A stretch of 57,983 bases of DNA from Nephromyces sp. MM_2019 (lineage: Eukaryota; Apicomplexa; Aconoidasida; Nephromycida), in contig JADHZB010001401.1 of assembly GCA_015657535.1 (NCBI GenBank), positions 1 to 57,983 of the forward strand, read 5' to 3'. Positions within the stretch are counted from its first letter, which is position 1. Each line of letters begins with the position of its first letter. The translations under genes and the position numbers were made by a program. The notes under the pieces were generated by a model, which had not been told where the DNA came from, searched no databases, and worked only from the letters and a program-made list of their open reading frames with translations. This document shows, piece after piece, positions 1-12,726 of this stretch.

Positions 1-200
1 GTGTGTTTGGGCGTGGGAGAGTAGGTTAGTGTTTTCTATATCTTGTTTAACTATGTGTGTTTGTTTAAGTGTACGTGTGTGTTTGGGCGTGGGAGCGTGG
101 TCGTGTGTCGTGTATACCTGTGGGTGTGTGTAGGTGTGTGCTTCAATGCTTGTGCGGGTGTATGTTTAACTGTGCGTGTGGGTGTGTGCTTAGCTGCGAG
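1..200 (+). repeat. GT-rich minisatellite with TTTAACT signature
   Basis: Degenerate GT-rich units carry GTTTAACTATG or GTTTAACTGTG interruptions at about 45-55 and 167-177. The reverse complement of this unit (CATAGTTAAAC with CA-rich flanks) recurs at about 46996-47129. It may be one of a dispersed family. Confidence 0.7.
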
Positions 201-1552
201 TGTGAACAGAAAAACTCGGAGGGAATCTGATCTGATTGCTTCGTTTATTCTTTAGATATGCCTGCCGATTTGTTTCTCCTCATTTTTGGGGGGGAATGCA
301 GATGCACAAAATAAAGAGTATCTTCCATGCTTTCGCTGGAAACTTTGCCTGCTTTTCTCCCTCTTCACCCCCCTTTACCCCCCCCCACCCTCGCATTCCT
401 TTCTCCGTTAGATGACCTACCAAATCACCAAAAAACCTAATAAAATTTCTGATTTTCCCCCAATTTTCCACGCATCTACCAGATTCATCCTTTTCACACA
501 TACAAATCAACTTTTTTCCAAAAAATGATGTTTTCTTCAAAGCAAATTTAAAGCTTATCCATCAGAGAGTTCTCCTTAGGTACCCCCAAAAGTTCAAAGA
601 TATCCTTCGCTTTAATAGCTTCGGAATTACCACCAATTACCCTTCTTTAAGAGGCAAAAAGGCAAGCAAAAACTCCATAAAACTGCAAGTTCTTAGAAGA
701 TTTTGAGATTTCCCACACACGAAGCTGCTTGTTTGGATATACTTTCGATGAAACAGTAGAGATCGAGAGAGCGGCGCATCTTCATGCAAATTTAGGGTTT
801 TGTGGGATCTCTCTGCATCTTCATCTTCAAAGTTTTTAGCTCTTTTCCAATTTTTTCCGAGTTTTGTACGATAAAAACAGGCATTTTTGATAGCTTTAAG
901 AAGCAGAGTTTCACAATTGAAGACGCAATTATTCTTGCCAATTTTGTGTGCGAAAGCGTTACCTCTTGTGTATTGCAGTTATAAAAGCTTTAAACTCACA
1001 AATTCCCTTTCGCACACATTCTGCAAGAAACCCTCCTCAGTGAAGCAGTAAGCATGAATATCAATGAGAGGGGGTTAAGCATCCAGATTTTATACTATTT
1101 GATGACATGGAGGCACACACACAAGACACGCAAAGAGGTGCAGCACACGCAACACACCCACCAACACACACGAACACCCACAAACCCACACACAGCACTG
1201 CAAATACACACTCACCAACACACATACACAGCAAGATAAAATACCAGCGCATACACCTCCCAATCACAATCATCTCAAATTACTCCAAAACATCAAAAAG
1301 ACACCCAAAAAACCCACTTTTCTCCACATTGGAACACACACATACTCACATTGTAGACCCTACTGCAATCAAAAAGAATGAGTGGCAAAAAAGCAGTTTC
1401 TTGAGATTAGCACACACACAGCATCTCGTGCGAATCTCCACAAACTAAAGGCGCATAAAGCTCCAGAGAAAACCCATACCGGCCTTAATGTATGGAATTC
1501 ACAAGTTTAGAGCAAAAAGAGGGAAAAAAAGCTTAAATACAGCAGTTTTTCT
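1..1552. other. Region downstream of eRF1, no gene seen
   Basis: This stretch lies 3' of the eRF1 stop codon. It starts with a GT-rich minisatellite (about 1-200), then a C-rich low-complexity patch around 355-395 and a CA-rich patch around 1108-1235. Open frames here are short and consist largely of repeat-encoded residues (His/Thr or Val/Cys runs). I see no conserved motif on either strand. Confidence 0.6.
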
Positions 1553-4500
1553 TTAGATGAAGTCAACTTCTTCTTCACACACTTCCTCATACTCTTGAAA
1601 GTCTATCTTGTAACGTAGAATACCCCCTAAACCTCCAAATCCCTTCTGGAACTGCGATCCCTCCTGAGACCTAAGAATTCCAGGTTGTAGCAAAAATACG
1701 GTGAATTTGACGATTTTTTGCGCTTCATACTTTTCGCAGACACACTCTATGGGAGAATATGACAGCTAGCTTGTGCAGAGCAACTGTGAAAAAGTTGGAG
1801 TAGTGACGAGGTGGCGTGCGTTTATGTGTTCGTGTGTGGGTGTTTTTTGGCGTGTGTGCGTTGGTATTTGGGTGCGAGCTTGCCAGTGGTGAGTGTGCGT
1901 GAGTATTTTAGTGCATGAGTGTGTGCTAGTGTGTGTGCGAGTGTCTGGAGCACTTTAAACCATCAAGCAAGCATCAATAACACCAAAGATTACGATATTA
2001 GCACTCACCACCTTAAGTGATGCAGTAACACACCGAGGCTAGCTCCCTGCCACATCCCCCTTTACTCAGATCACTTCCTCTACAGCAGCTCCAACCAGCG
2101 ATTCACACACATATTGACTTAGCTAAATCATTACTCCCCACCCTCCACCCTCCAACTACCACCCTCCATCACGAAAACACGTCGATAACGATAAGCTCAA
2201 GTCCTCAATAAACAAAGAAAACATCATTTTTCTCGTTAAAGCCACCCGACCTGGAAATGCACGAAACTTTCATCATATGAAATCTTCAACTAAGCAGTGT
2301 ATTTAAGGCGCAAACTAAACACACACACACATATAAGCACACATACCAGACGAAAAACTTCATACACATAAGCACACACATACATACCAACCGATTAGTA
2401 ACAAAATCCAACTGAGCTCCAAAGTTTTTGTAGCTATTAACCAGCCACTCAGTGAGAGGCAGTTGATCGCACACCTCCAACTCTATACCCGTCTCTTCAT
2501 CTCGATAAAGTTTCTCATTTTTCCCATCCTCAGGGTTTAAAAACATCACTTTTTCCTCATTTGTAACGGGATTTTTCACCACAATCCTGCAAAAAAGAAA
2601 AGGAGGTGAAATCTTAAAACGGCTGAGTTAAGCCTATTAAAAAGAGCTTGAAGACAATAGTGTTCATCCTCAAAACACGAGAGAAAATCATACATAAAAC
2701 GTCAATACTCGAATTCTCGTATCTTCAAGCCTGTGTAAGCAAGAAAATGGTGGTTTTGTATGTGAAGATGAAGTTGACATGGCTTGTAGAAAGGCAAAGG
2801 CTCAAACACACACGTAAGGAATCAAACTTGTGTGTGGTGCAGGGGCTGCTGGTGTTGTTATCGCAAGCAGCGAGTGGTATGTGTGAGGAAGAAATAGCTT
2901 CGTACTAGTAGGTGAAACCGAGTAGAAAGGAGGGAATTCAGGGGGGAAAAAAAGGTGTTATTGGGAAGATTCAGCAGTCATTTGAGTAAGAGAAAACACA
3001 CATACACCAACACACACACACTCACCAACACACACATACACACACATACACACACACACATACACACACACACATACACACACATACACACACACACATA
3101 CACACACACATACACGCACACCAACACACACACACCAATACACACACACCAACACACACACACCAACACACACACACCAGCACACACACACCAACACAAG
3201 CATACCAACACACACACGTGTATTCTACTAACCTCTGAATCTCTAACGCTTCATACACTAAGAGCAGCTCTATAGCTCCCATCTCTAAGGCTCTCAGAGT
3301 ATCTTCAATGCCAAAAACGTACTTTCCAGTGTCTTGAGCGACTTCATCAAAGAAACGTCCAATCAGCTTCTTCTCTTGAACAAACTTCACATTTCCAAGC
3401 CTGAGGGAGAGATGATGATATCAGTGTGTGCGTGGTGGTGGAGCACTGCATATCATAGATGAAGATGAGGAGAAAATCCTTCTTGTGTGTGCATGTTGCG
3501 GTAGAGCACTTCAGATGCCAGATGAAGATGATGAGCAGAAAAATTCCGCTTCTTCGCTTCAAAAATCCTAATTTTAGGCGAAATTTCGCCTTTTTGCAAG
3601 TTATTTCGATGAAATTTGAAGACTTTAAGGTTTTGGTAGCAGGCTCATAAAGATTTTCGCACACATATGGTGGGGTGGTTTTGAAAGTTGCACGCAGAAA
3701 GCTCATATATAAAGAATCTCGCACACAAGGAGAGTTAGTTTAGTTTTTCAAGCTCTAAACTGTGGCAAAAAATGAATCTTCAAACCCAAAAAAGAAGAAA
3801 TTCAATATTCTCTGTTGTTATGCTTTTAAGTGCTTTCCTATCTTCTGCCCCTTCTCCTGCATAATCTTCTATCCTTTTCTATCCTAGCTTCTATCTCATC
3901 ACCTGTCTCATCACCTGCCTCATCACCTGCCTCATCACCTGCCTCATCACCTGTCTCATCACCTGTCTCATCACCTGTCTCATCACCTGCCTCATTACGT
4001 GCCTGCATCCTATATCACCTCTCCCCTCATCATCTACCACCCCTTCCACATCACCTCCCTCCTCATCATCTCCCTCACCACCCCCCTCCCCCTCCTTAAT
4101 GAAGCAGAGTTTCGGGCAAAAGCAAATCAACTTACGCCTCTGTAGACAGCTCGATGGCCTGATTGAAGCCGTTATCTCCACCGTATGAGATATCGACAAT
4201 TTTAATCACTTTAGCAGCTAGTCTCTGATCGAACATATCAGAACTAGCTAAATCGTTCTTAAAATCAGCACTTCCAGCTAAGATAAGCCCGGAAACATTC
4301 ACCTGGAGGGAGAAATTATTCGTACACACACAAACACACACGTTTAAGCATGTTCTACTTGCAAGTTAAGCGATTTGCCAACTTAACTGCTATGCAAAAC
4401 CTCATCGTATTACACACAAAAGGGAGAATATCCAACTGTTCCCTCCATTGTGTGTAGAAAAAGTGCATAATAAGCATGAAAGCTCAACAATGAAACTGCG

Positions 4501-7500
4501 GTGTCTACAGTGAACTCATGAATACCAAAAAAAGAGAAAGAAAAAGCGTCATCCGCTATTTTTTCACGAAAAATAAGGGATCTATACAGAAGGAGGTAAG
4601 CTTATTCCTTCAAATCCTGCAAAAGAAGAGGAAAACTCCCTCCTATAAACCCTAAAAATCATCTCTTCAACTCAAGCTTTCACACAGCTCCCCTCCTACT
4701 CCATATCTCCGGAAACCACCATATTTTGGTACAATTTCTTCACAAAACCAAGCAAAAAAGCCAAAACTCACCAAATTTCCGCTCTCAATTCCACTCACAA
4801 ACAGCACACTACCATAACACTACACACACACACTATATGCCTTCAAAATCAAGCATAAAACCCTCTCTTTTGCACTATTTTAATCAAAAAACAATCTATT
4901 TTTTGCGATTTTGTTGCGCTAAAAATCATCAAGTTCTTCAAGCTAACCTTATCATTCGAAATGAACAGTTGGACTCCCGTTTCAGCTACTTTACGGACGT
5001 AATTATGCCGTTTTTCGAGCCTCAGGCGAGCAAAACGCATAGCAGACTGACCTCCTCTTCCGTGTTTCTTAGGAAGATCGACCTTAAAGCTATGCAGAAC
5101 CTGACAAATCGTGAAAAAAAGAGGATTTTGAGGGGAACAAAACAATTTTCTGATGAGGTGATAAGCAGAGAAAGAGAGTGGCTGAGAAGCTTTTTCTGAG
5201 AGGCAAAAGAGACATCCCGAGCTCTCTGACTAGGAGGATATGAGGGTGCCGAAGGCTATGGAGTAAAAAGGATCAAAACGCTAGTATATTGTGTATGTAA
5301 TACGCTGCTAATCTAGCTTTCATGTGCTATAGGCTAGAACTTTGTTCGTGTGTGCGAAAACTTCTTTCAATTTGAACAAAAAGAGAGATCTCTATGAATA
5401 AGTTGATGGGATAGATGCAAACACACTGATATTTTCATACTCTACAGATGTGAATATAGTGTATACACACACACACTATTTCTCATCGGTTCAGCTGCAG
5501 TAGACGATTTGCATTAGAGGTCATCTTCAAGTCATAAAATCACATTCATTCAGCCCTTTTTTCGACGCCAAAGCGAGAAAACTAATCCCAAAAAGATTAG
5601 CACACACACAATACACGCACACACACACATAACGCAAACAAAATATCACGCCAAATTCTCATATAGATTTCACTCACAGCCGATGCGATTCTTCAAGCAA
5701 TTCCAAGACTTGTATACATCCACTATACAGTATACACTGCAGCCACACACACTTTAAAACAATGAGCGAATCAGCAGCAGAAAAAGCTCCAGCGAATCAC
5801 ACACATAAGAGGAGGGGAGTAGCCAATAACATAGCAAAAATACACACACGTGTATATACCACTACAACATATTTCATCATACGCACACACACACTAACAT
5901 CTCGTGTGTTTCCTTGAAGAGTTCCAAATAGAGCTCCGTTTCCATCCATCACTATGAATCCAAACTTATCGTCTGATTCTAACAAATCCTTGAGTGCCTG
6001 AACTCACAATAATCGCACAAAGACTCTGATGTAAATCGTCAACACACACACACCAAAACACACAAACCAAGATACCACACAAATTTCCTGCTACAAAAGC
6101 CATTACATTCCATTCAAAAAGCCATACCCATACCGACACACACACACCAACACAAACACACACACCTCAACGTGGAACTTATTATCACACAAGTAAAGAG
6201 ATGTGTTGATGGGCTTGAAAGGTTGAAAATCGATGGAAATCTTCTTCTCCTTTCCATCATCGGTAATGACGGTTCCACAGTATACCACAAGGCCATTAGT
6301 TGGAGTTCTCGTATAGAGTTTCAAGCCTACAATAAAGCAATAGAGTAATTTATCAATGAATGATAGAGAGTAAATCTCTCATTAAAGCTTCGTGTGTGTG
6401 GAATTTTTCTCTAAATTAAAGCATATGAAGCTAGAGCTATCTTTACAGGAAAAAAAACTTATCATATCTCTGTGAATACACACATCATCACACACAATTC
6501 ACCATAAAGCTTGCAGTCGTTTCATCTAATCATTGACACGTAGGAACATCATCATAATAAGAAGATGAAAACATCCAAAAGAGCTGAAGATTCCAGCTAT
6601 TCATATATAGCAACTTAATCATCACTACAAGAGTAGGTTTGAGCAGAAACAGCGAATCTTTATTTGAAGATGAAGGAATTCTACTCTTCCAACAAAAGAA
6701 GGAGCGACACACCCTGTTCAAAGCAAATTACGATCATTTCATTGTTTTGAAGAAACCGTTTCATCAAAATTGAAGATGAACGGGCAGCCTCTCCAAAAGT
6801 TTACTCCTTCAAATTCCCCTTTACAACAAGTTCAAAGCAAGTGGCTCTCCACAAAAAAGCACACACACGCATCATCACACACACACAAAAAGCGCAAGCC
6901 CACGCTGCTGGTTTAGAGTGCCAAAAACTGCATACACACACAAAAACACACACTTACGTTGCTGAGTTGATGTAATGGCTGAAAGAACTGACAACCTGTT
7001 GACTCGGGATTTTATGTTTGAAGCAGTGCCGTACTCATCTGCCAATAACTTTGAAATTCTAGAAATTTCATCTTTCGGCTTAATTATGAGGCTAATCATC
7101 GACGTGCCATTCCTTGGAAGAAGAAGAAGAGACAAAACACATCAAAAAGAAGCTCATAAAACTCTTAGCTATATCACTATCTTCACTGGTTAAATCTCAA
7201 AACCGCTAAATAATCTAAACTCAAGCTACTTTCATCGATCGAAGCAAAGAAGCTCACACACTACTTCACAAACGATACTAGCTAGATGAAGATACCTAGC
7301 GAAATTAGCTTTTTTTATATATTTAAATCAAATTTATACAGAAAGGCATAGAGAGGCAGGTGAAGAAGATTTCTGATGAATCATCCACACACAAATGCGT
7401 TTCCGTGAGTTCCTCTTCAAAAATGCCACTTAATACGACACCTGCACACAAATCCTGGCAGCTTCCTCATACTATAGACTTGTGTGTTTTACATTTCGCA

Positions 7501-7978
7501 CACAAGAAAAAAAAAACAGTGAAGCTTGGAGGATGAAGACAAGGGCGTGCAAGTGTATGCAATCAATGGTAGAGAGATGAAGAGTGGCGAATAAATTTCC
7601 AAAATATGCCGGTGGATGTCACGTGGAAGAGAGTGTGAAACAAAGAGGGGGATTTCAACCGTAAATGCACACATACACACACAGATACACATAATGATTG
7701 GCATATACATGTGTATATGCCTGGGTATGTAAAGCTGTATGCAGAAACGCATACTTACAAATAATTTACATAAATACACATATGTGAAAAAATACCCATC
7801 AAAACACTCACCAGCACACCAACACTCATCAGCACACATCAACACACACATACACACCAATACGCACACCAACACGCATTCTGCCTCACAATTCCATCGC
7901 TTACCCCCGAGCGGACTCCAAGCTCTTGATCAAGCGCTTTATCTTCCAGCGCTCGATATTTGCATCGATTTCAGCCAT
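1553..7978 (-). CDS. ERF1: Eukaryotic peptide chain release factor eRF1
   Basis: eRF1 recognises all three stop codons in the ribosomal A site and triggers release of the finished protein, working with the GTPase eRF3. Nine exons on the minus strand: 7978-7905, 7112-6958, 6326-6166, 5997-5899, 5100-4948, 4302-4136, 3400-3233, 2586-2392 and 1670-1553 (TAA at 1553-1555). Lengths sum to 1290 nt, or 429 residues, close to the family's usual size (human 437), and every junction keeps phase. Domain 1 shows GTS (27-29), NIKS (57-60) and YLCDNKF (121-127), the stop-codon decoding motifs. Domain 2 shows GGQ (179-181), which enters the peptidyl transferase centre. Domain 3 includes [15 protein letters not shown] and an acidic tail ending EEVDFI. 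Decoding motifs are canonical, so nothing suggests stop reassignment. All introns use GT..AG; many contain GT-rich tracts on the sense strand. Upstream sequence shows no clear promoter. Confidence 0.97.
2996..3220. repeat. CA/GT microsatellite in eRF1 intron 7
   Basis: A long run of CACACA with interspersed ACCAA and CATA steps. It sits directly after the 5' splice site of the intron between exons 3400-3233 and 2586-2392, so the transcript carries a UG-rich tract there. Confidence 0.9.
3894..4008. repeat. 12-bp minisatellite (TCATCACCTGYC) in eRF1 intron 6
   Basis: About nine near-perfect copies of a 12-base unit, differing mainly at one C/T position, followed by degenerate copies rich in CCTCATCAT. 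It lies wholly within the intron between exons 4302-4136 and 3400-3233. Confidence 0.9.
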
Positions 7979-8440
7979 TTTATAGGATTTAAAATAGCTA
8001 AAGAAGAGGAAAAATACCCTTAAATACCTTCAAAAGCAAATCTCAGCGATTACGTGGATATTTCCCCGAAATTTCAGTATCCTCGCTCGCTACTGTGCCT
8101 TCAAGCACAAAACCTGGAGATACCTACCTTACACATTTATATTATGCAAGGCATGATATTATGAGCTTCCCAAACTGCTGGGATAGCACATCCACAAACA
8201 GGTGTATGTACACTGACGTAAGCTTCAGCAGCTGCCCACTTCACTATTCCCAGAATGGTGACTTTGCTTACCATGTGGAACTTTTATTTACTAGGAAGAC
8301 ACACACAAGAGCTTCTTCTTCTCCCCCCGATGTGTGTGTGTGTCCTTTTTATAGTGGGGTGGAAGTTAGTGAGAAGCACTGTGAACAAAGGGAGGAAGCA
8401 GTAGGTTTTGGAGTAGCTACCTTTAGGCCTGTCTGGACCT

Positions 8441-8595
8441 CCACACATGTGACGCACGCAACACGTGCAACACACACAATGTACACACGCAATACACGCG
8501 ATGCACACACGCAACACACGTAGCACTTGTGATGCACACACACAACGCACGAACACGAGCAACACACATGATGCACACAATACACACAAAGCATA
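8441..8595. repeat. Degenerate CA-rich satellite upstream of eRF1
   Basis: Irregular copies of CGCAACACAC- and GATGCACACA-like units, about 10-16 bases each. They lie about 460 bases upstream of the eRF1 start codon. Confidence 0.75.
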
Positions 8596-9915
8596 TCCAA
8601 CAGAGTCTACGTCGATGACAGCCAAAACTGTGCATTACCAACAGCGATTCTTGTCATGTGTAGATCACCGAAAGTATCTACGATTTTTGCCCCCCTCCCG
8701 AAGGGTTTTTATGTTTTTTCAAATACTCCGGGAGAGACAAGCGCGCTAAAGAGGGTGCAGTTATAACTTGCCAACTGCGCACACATCACACGAGAGGTTT
8801 CAGTAGTATTTTTCCCACTATTCCTCACACGATTAAAGCTTGTATAAGTAGCTTTTCCAGTATCTAAAACACACAATACACAGGCTAACTTTTAGTTGTT
8901 TTTCTAGTATTCTGCACAAGAGTTCAGTAGGGTATTCATTTACAAAACAAGTAGTACATTGTAATTTTCCTGCACTAACTTGTGGTCAGCGCTTTGCAAG
9001 CTTAACATTTTTGTAGATGATTTCTGCGCCTCCTCGGTGTGTTATAAGCCCCGCTAGCCTGAAGTAGCTTCCACAGGTGATGGTTAGCGCGATGCATTGA
9101 ACTAAAGAAGCTGTACACACTATAATACTTGCGAGCTACAGCAGAAAACAACAGCAAGGAGAAAATGCTTTTTGCCTGTGAAGGATTTTTCGAATACCTC
9201 TGCAGCTCAATAAAATACTTTGCGTGTCTTTGGTGGCACGGGCAGAAATAGACGTTTCGCTTGGAATAGACTTCCAGTTGGGTTTAGTGACGCCATATTA
9301 TAAGAGCACGGACTATTGCTAAAATCTCTCAATCGCTAGTAGAATATACCTCGTCTCAGCACCCATAAACTTTCCAGTCTCGAACCTTCATTATAACTTG
9401 TTTTTATCGGCAGCGGCGAAGAATTTTCAAGAAAATAAAAAACTTCCAAAGAAAAAAGTGGCTTTTGAACGGGTTAACTTGGAAAAAAAACCTGAAATCT
9501 ATTTTTGCTACCCATATCTTTTTCAAATATGTGACCTCGTGGAGCTCTGCTCTACACGAAATGACTGGAAAGTCTTTTTAATTACCTTTTAATGGTGTTC
9601 TAAATAGCTGCTTTAGCAGTCATAAAAAGGTGGAATATGAGATGTTCACGTGGAAATTTTTGTGCTAGCATAAGCCTAAACGAGGAAAAAAAGATGCAAA
9701 GAATGTCATATATGGCTTTGAATTTTTAAGTTTCTCGGGTTTCTGTGCCTTCAGATATTTTCGTGTGGATTTTTTCTGCATTTCATTAGTTTCTAGAAAC
9801 AGTCTTCAAAGTCTCATATTATAATTAAATTTTGCTAGCTGAAAAGTTATAATTTAAGTGAGTTGCGGTTAAATCTAGCAGCAAGACCTTGAAGTTATGC
9901 ATTGGCAATGAAAAG

Positions 9916-9965
9916 AAGCTTTGTTTTCCTACTATTAGATAAGCTTTGTTTTCCTACTATTCGAT
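9916..9965 (+). repeat. 25-bp direct tandem duplication
   Basis: Two adjacent copies of a 25-base unit beginning AAGCTTTGTTTTCCTACTAT, differing at one base near the end, followed by a third partial AAGCTT. Confidence 0.85.
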
Positions 9966-10076
9966 AAGCTTCAGTTTTTAGTCCTTCCATAATAATTGGG
10001 TACATTTGCGGTCAAACTCTGTTTAGCAGTCCATGAGGAAGCAGAGCTACCAAAAGTCTTACCAGGAATGTAACTG

Positions 10077-10232
10077 GCGGAAATCTGTATCGTTTGAGGC
10101 AATCCAAGCTGCTAGCCTGTATTTAATAGGCAAAATCTGTGCTTTTTGATGCAACCCAAGCTGCTAGCCTCTACTTAATAGGCAAAATTAGTATGTTTGA
10201 AGTAGTCCATGATGCCAGCTCGCATGGCACTA
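10077..10232 (+). repeat. 52-bp tandem repeat, about three decaying copies
   Basis: Units begin near 10077, 10129 and 10181. The first two share CCAAGCTGCTAGCCT and TTAATAGGCAAAAT; the third is more diverged (GTAGTCCATGATGCCAGCTC). No coding function is seen. Confidence 0.75.
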
Positions 10233-11798
10233 ATGGCCTATATTGGTCCACAAAAAGTAGTACTTGTTCTTCTGCTTTTTTTTTTGAGCAAGAGAAAAAG
10301 TTTTTTTCCTCAAGAAACAGTGGGATATAATTTGTTTCTATGGATAGTAGCAATTATATTATAGTTTCAATCGTTGTCAGCAGTCACAATAATGACTGCT
10401 GAGACAGTCTTAGGCTTAGGAATATAATAAAAAAAACTTTGCATGGATGATACCAGGATACTACTGCCCGAAAATTGAGGTGTACCAAAATAAAATTAAT
10501 ATAGGCTTTCCGGAGATACTAGTGGGTGATTCTTTCCTCCTCATTATGTCGTCTGCATGATGCTGTTATGGTATAAACATGCTCTTAGCGGTGCAGATTC
10601 AACCTACTGGATCTCAAGTTCAAAAAATGGCAAAGAGTTACTGATGTTTTCGTTTCATTCTGCTAGCCACTAGACACAACATATGCTATCCGATACCACC
10701 TTTCAATATTAGTAAAGCGTCATGAGCGCTGCAGCTAAGCATTTTTTGGAGCTTTTCGAGGGTATAGTGCCTCGAAAGTAAAGCAGGCGGTTGGTGTAGG
10801 TTTCGGCTATATAAAAAAAAGATGCTAGCGACTGCTGCAGCACATGGATACCGGTTTAGCTTATCGTAGTGGTGCAAATCCCTAGTATGTGTGCGACATC
10901 AAATTCCTCCATCTTTAAAAATTATACAGTCTAAAGAAGCTTGATAAAACATTGAAACTCTTATTTTCAGGAAATGCTTTACCTATTCGTGGTTCTACCA
11001 AAAAAAAATTTTCTCATAAAACTCGCTATTTTACGCTGATTTATGACATTTAGCGTATTATTTATCATAAAATTTCTTTTTTAAAGTACGTAGGCGGGGA
11101 GTTTTTTTGGCCAGGAAAGAAAGCGCATCGCAGTACAAAGCAAGCGAATATAATGATGATTTACCGACACACCGTCAGCTTTAACTTTCATGTAAAAAGT
11201 TTTGAAAGTGCCCATCAAAGCAAAGAAATGCCAGTACAACCGGTTCACCACTCACATTGATAAATCAACAGGAATAAAAATTAACTTTGTACGTAAACAC
11301 AAGAAGAGTTGAGAGAAAACAGCTTTAATAACACAAGTTAGCAAAACACATGGGATATCACCCAGCTAAAACTAGTTGATGAGGAGGAAGTTCGCATTGT
11401 ATGACTAGGAAGCACTGTGTTTCCAACTTTCCATGCTTATCCACAGTGGAATCAGACACGAAAATTGTTTATGGCGACACTTTTTACGGTATTTTTTGAA
11501 ACTAATGGTAGCAAACTTAAGGACTTTCGTAGATTCGTTTCGCTTCCTTCTTATTTCCATGTCAATAACAAGGAAATGACAGCGTCGCTAAATTTTTTTA
11601 AAAAGATTTGTAGCAATAAATCTGCGTAAAGTAGATTACTGCAGAAGCTTCATGAATGATACCAGGCATGCCATGTGTGCGGTGAAAAAAGACTTTAAAC
11701 TTACAAACAAAAAGACTAAAAGAAGCAACAGAAAAAGTCGAAATTGAACTTGCAACTACTAATGCTACAAAAATTATTATAATCTATATCACGCCTGT

Positions 11799-11999
11799 TT
11801 GTGTGTTTTCCGGGTAAATAAAGAGGTACCGCGGAACTTGAAGTTGCTCCCAACGATACGAAAAAGTTTCAAATGCCTCAAAAACCATTTCGGGTGCCCC
11901 AGTCAGATCCCAATCTTTGTTGAATCCCGTGCACGCAGAGGTTATTATGATATGCCCCGCCAAAAGTTAAAAAGGAAATTAAAAAAAAGATATAAATGA
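11799..11999 (+). CDS. Possible bS21-like ribosomal protein, 3' part
   Basis: The frame ends in TGA after a very basic tail. Its end, ESRARRGYYDMPRQKLKRKL, resembles the ending of bacterial-type small-subunit protein bS21 (the pattern RRR..YEKP..KRKRK), preceded by a helix-like stretch SFKCLKNHF. bS21 homologues act in mitochondrial or plastid small ribosomal subunits. There is no in-frame ATG after the upstream stop, so either an upstream exon supplies the start or this is a remnant or chance similarity. A lysine-rich tail can arise easily in AT-rich DNA. Confidence 0.3.
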   Translation: MCVFRVNKEVPRNLKLLPTIRKSFKCLKNHFGCPSQIPIFVESRARRGYYDMPRQKLKRKLKKRYK

Positions 12000-12726
12000 G
12001 CAACATATTGGTACAATACGGGGTTTTGCCGATATTTTGCAACTGCAAACATTCTGTGCATCTTGTTGATAGTTTATTGTCGTTTAATCGCAGCGCGCTA
12101 CCCATTCTTGTTTAATTTTTATTGGATGCGGTTGGGATGAATTCCGTGATGCAATAATAAGGCGTTTGATGATAGCTTTAGAGCTTCATGGATGGTTCTA
12201 ACATATTAGTCCATGCTCCAAATTTTGAGACGAAAATCGTGGTCACCTAGACTTACGTTTGGAAGAGTGTAGCGGATGATTTCTCTGCTGCTGAGTCCAT
12301 ATTTGAACTTGCGAAAAACACCGGCAATTTACAGGTGAAGGTGAATGACCTTTACGGCATGTAATATCGTAGGATGTAGTTTATCTCAAATTGGGGCATC
12401 ATAAAGCTTTGCGCTCTCCTCACGCCGGACGAAGAGGCTTCAATGGTTTCGAGGATATTGCCTGTCCACAGCCTATGATGAGAATAAAAAAGTTAAGGCG
12501 ATCATCGTACATCACAAAGATTGCTGCAGGACTGACTTCTCATTTTCTATTTTGAACCAGCGGTTGAAGCTCGGATTTCTACAATCATTTTGCACCTGTA
12601 CTGACCCGCTTTTTTCCGAGCTGACTGATTTTTTTGCAAAATTCCCAATGTATGCCCGTCTTGTACTCCGCAGGTCTAATTGGTCTGTAAAAATTGCTTA
12701 TTCGAAGAGCTTCCAAGGTTCACAAA
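12000..12726. other. Spacer upstream of VPS33
   Basis: No gene is recognised. It should contain the VPS33 promoter and 5' UTR, and perhaps a short first exon. In the VPS33 frame there is a TAA just upstream, at about 12688, and no ATG before 12727. Confidence 0.5.

Larger units (their letters stand above)
7979..11798. other. Intergenic region between eRF1 and the bS21-like fragment
   Basis: No gene is recognised. The first kilobase upstream of eRF1 is CA/GT-rich and should hold its promoter and 5' UTR, but no motif is clear. The rest is AT-rich with two short tandem repeats (9916-9965 and 10077-10232). Open frames are short and have no recognisable motif. The 142-codon plus-strand frame at 8095-8523 ends in CA-repeat-encoded His/Thr and looks spurious. 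Confidence 0.5.

Noticed and set aside
3022..3390. eRF1 frame continuing past exon 7 into Val/Cys-rich sequence
   Set aside because: The frame runs past the splice donor at 3232 into the GT microsatellite. Only 3233-3400 is coding.
3894..4008. Possible CRISPR-like array
   Set aside because: The units are contiguous 12-mers without spacers, in an intron of a eukaryotic gene.
4726..5199. 157-codon plus-strand open frame
   Set aside because: It is antisense to eRF1 exon 5100-4948, which matches eRF1 including the GGQ motif; the plus-strand product has no recognisable motif.
8284..8625. Cys/Val-rich frames on the minus strand
   Set aside because: They are translations of a CA/GT satellite and do not have ordinary protein composition.
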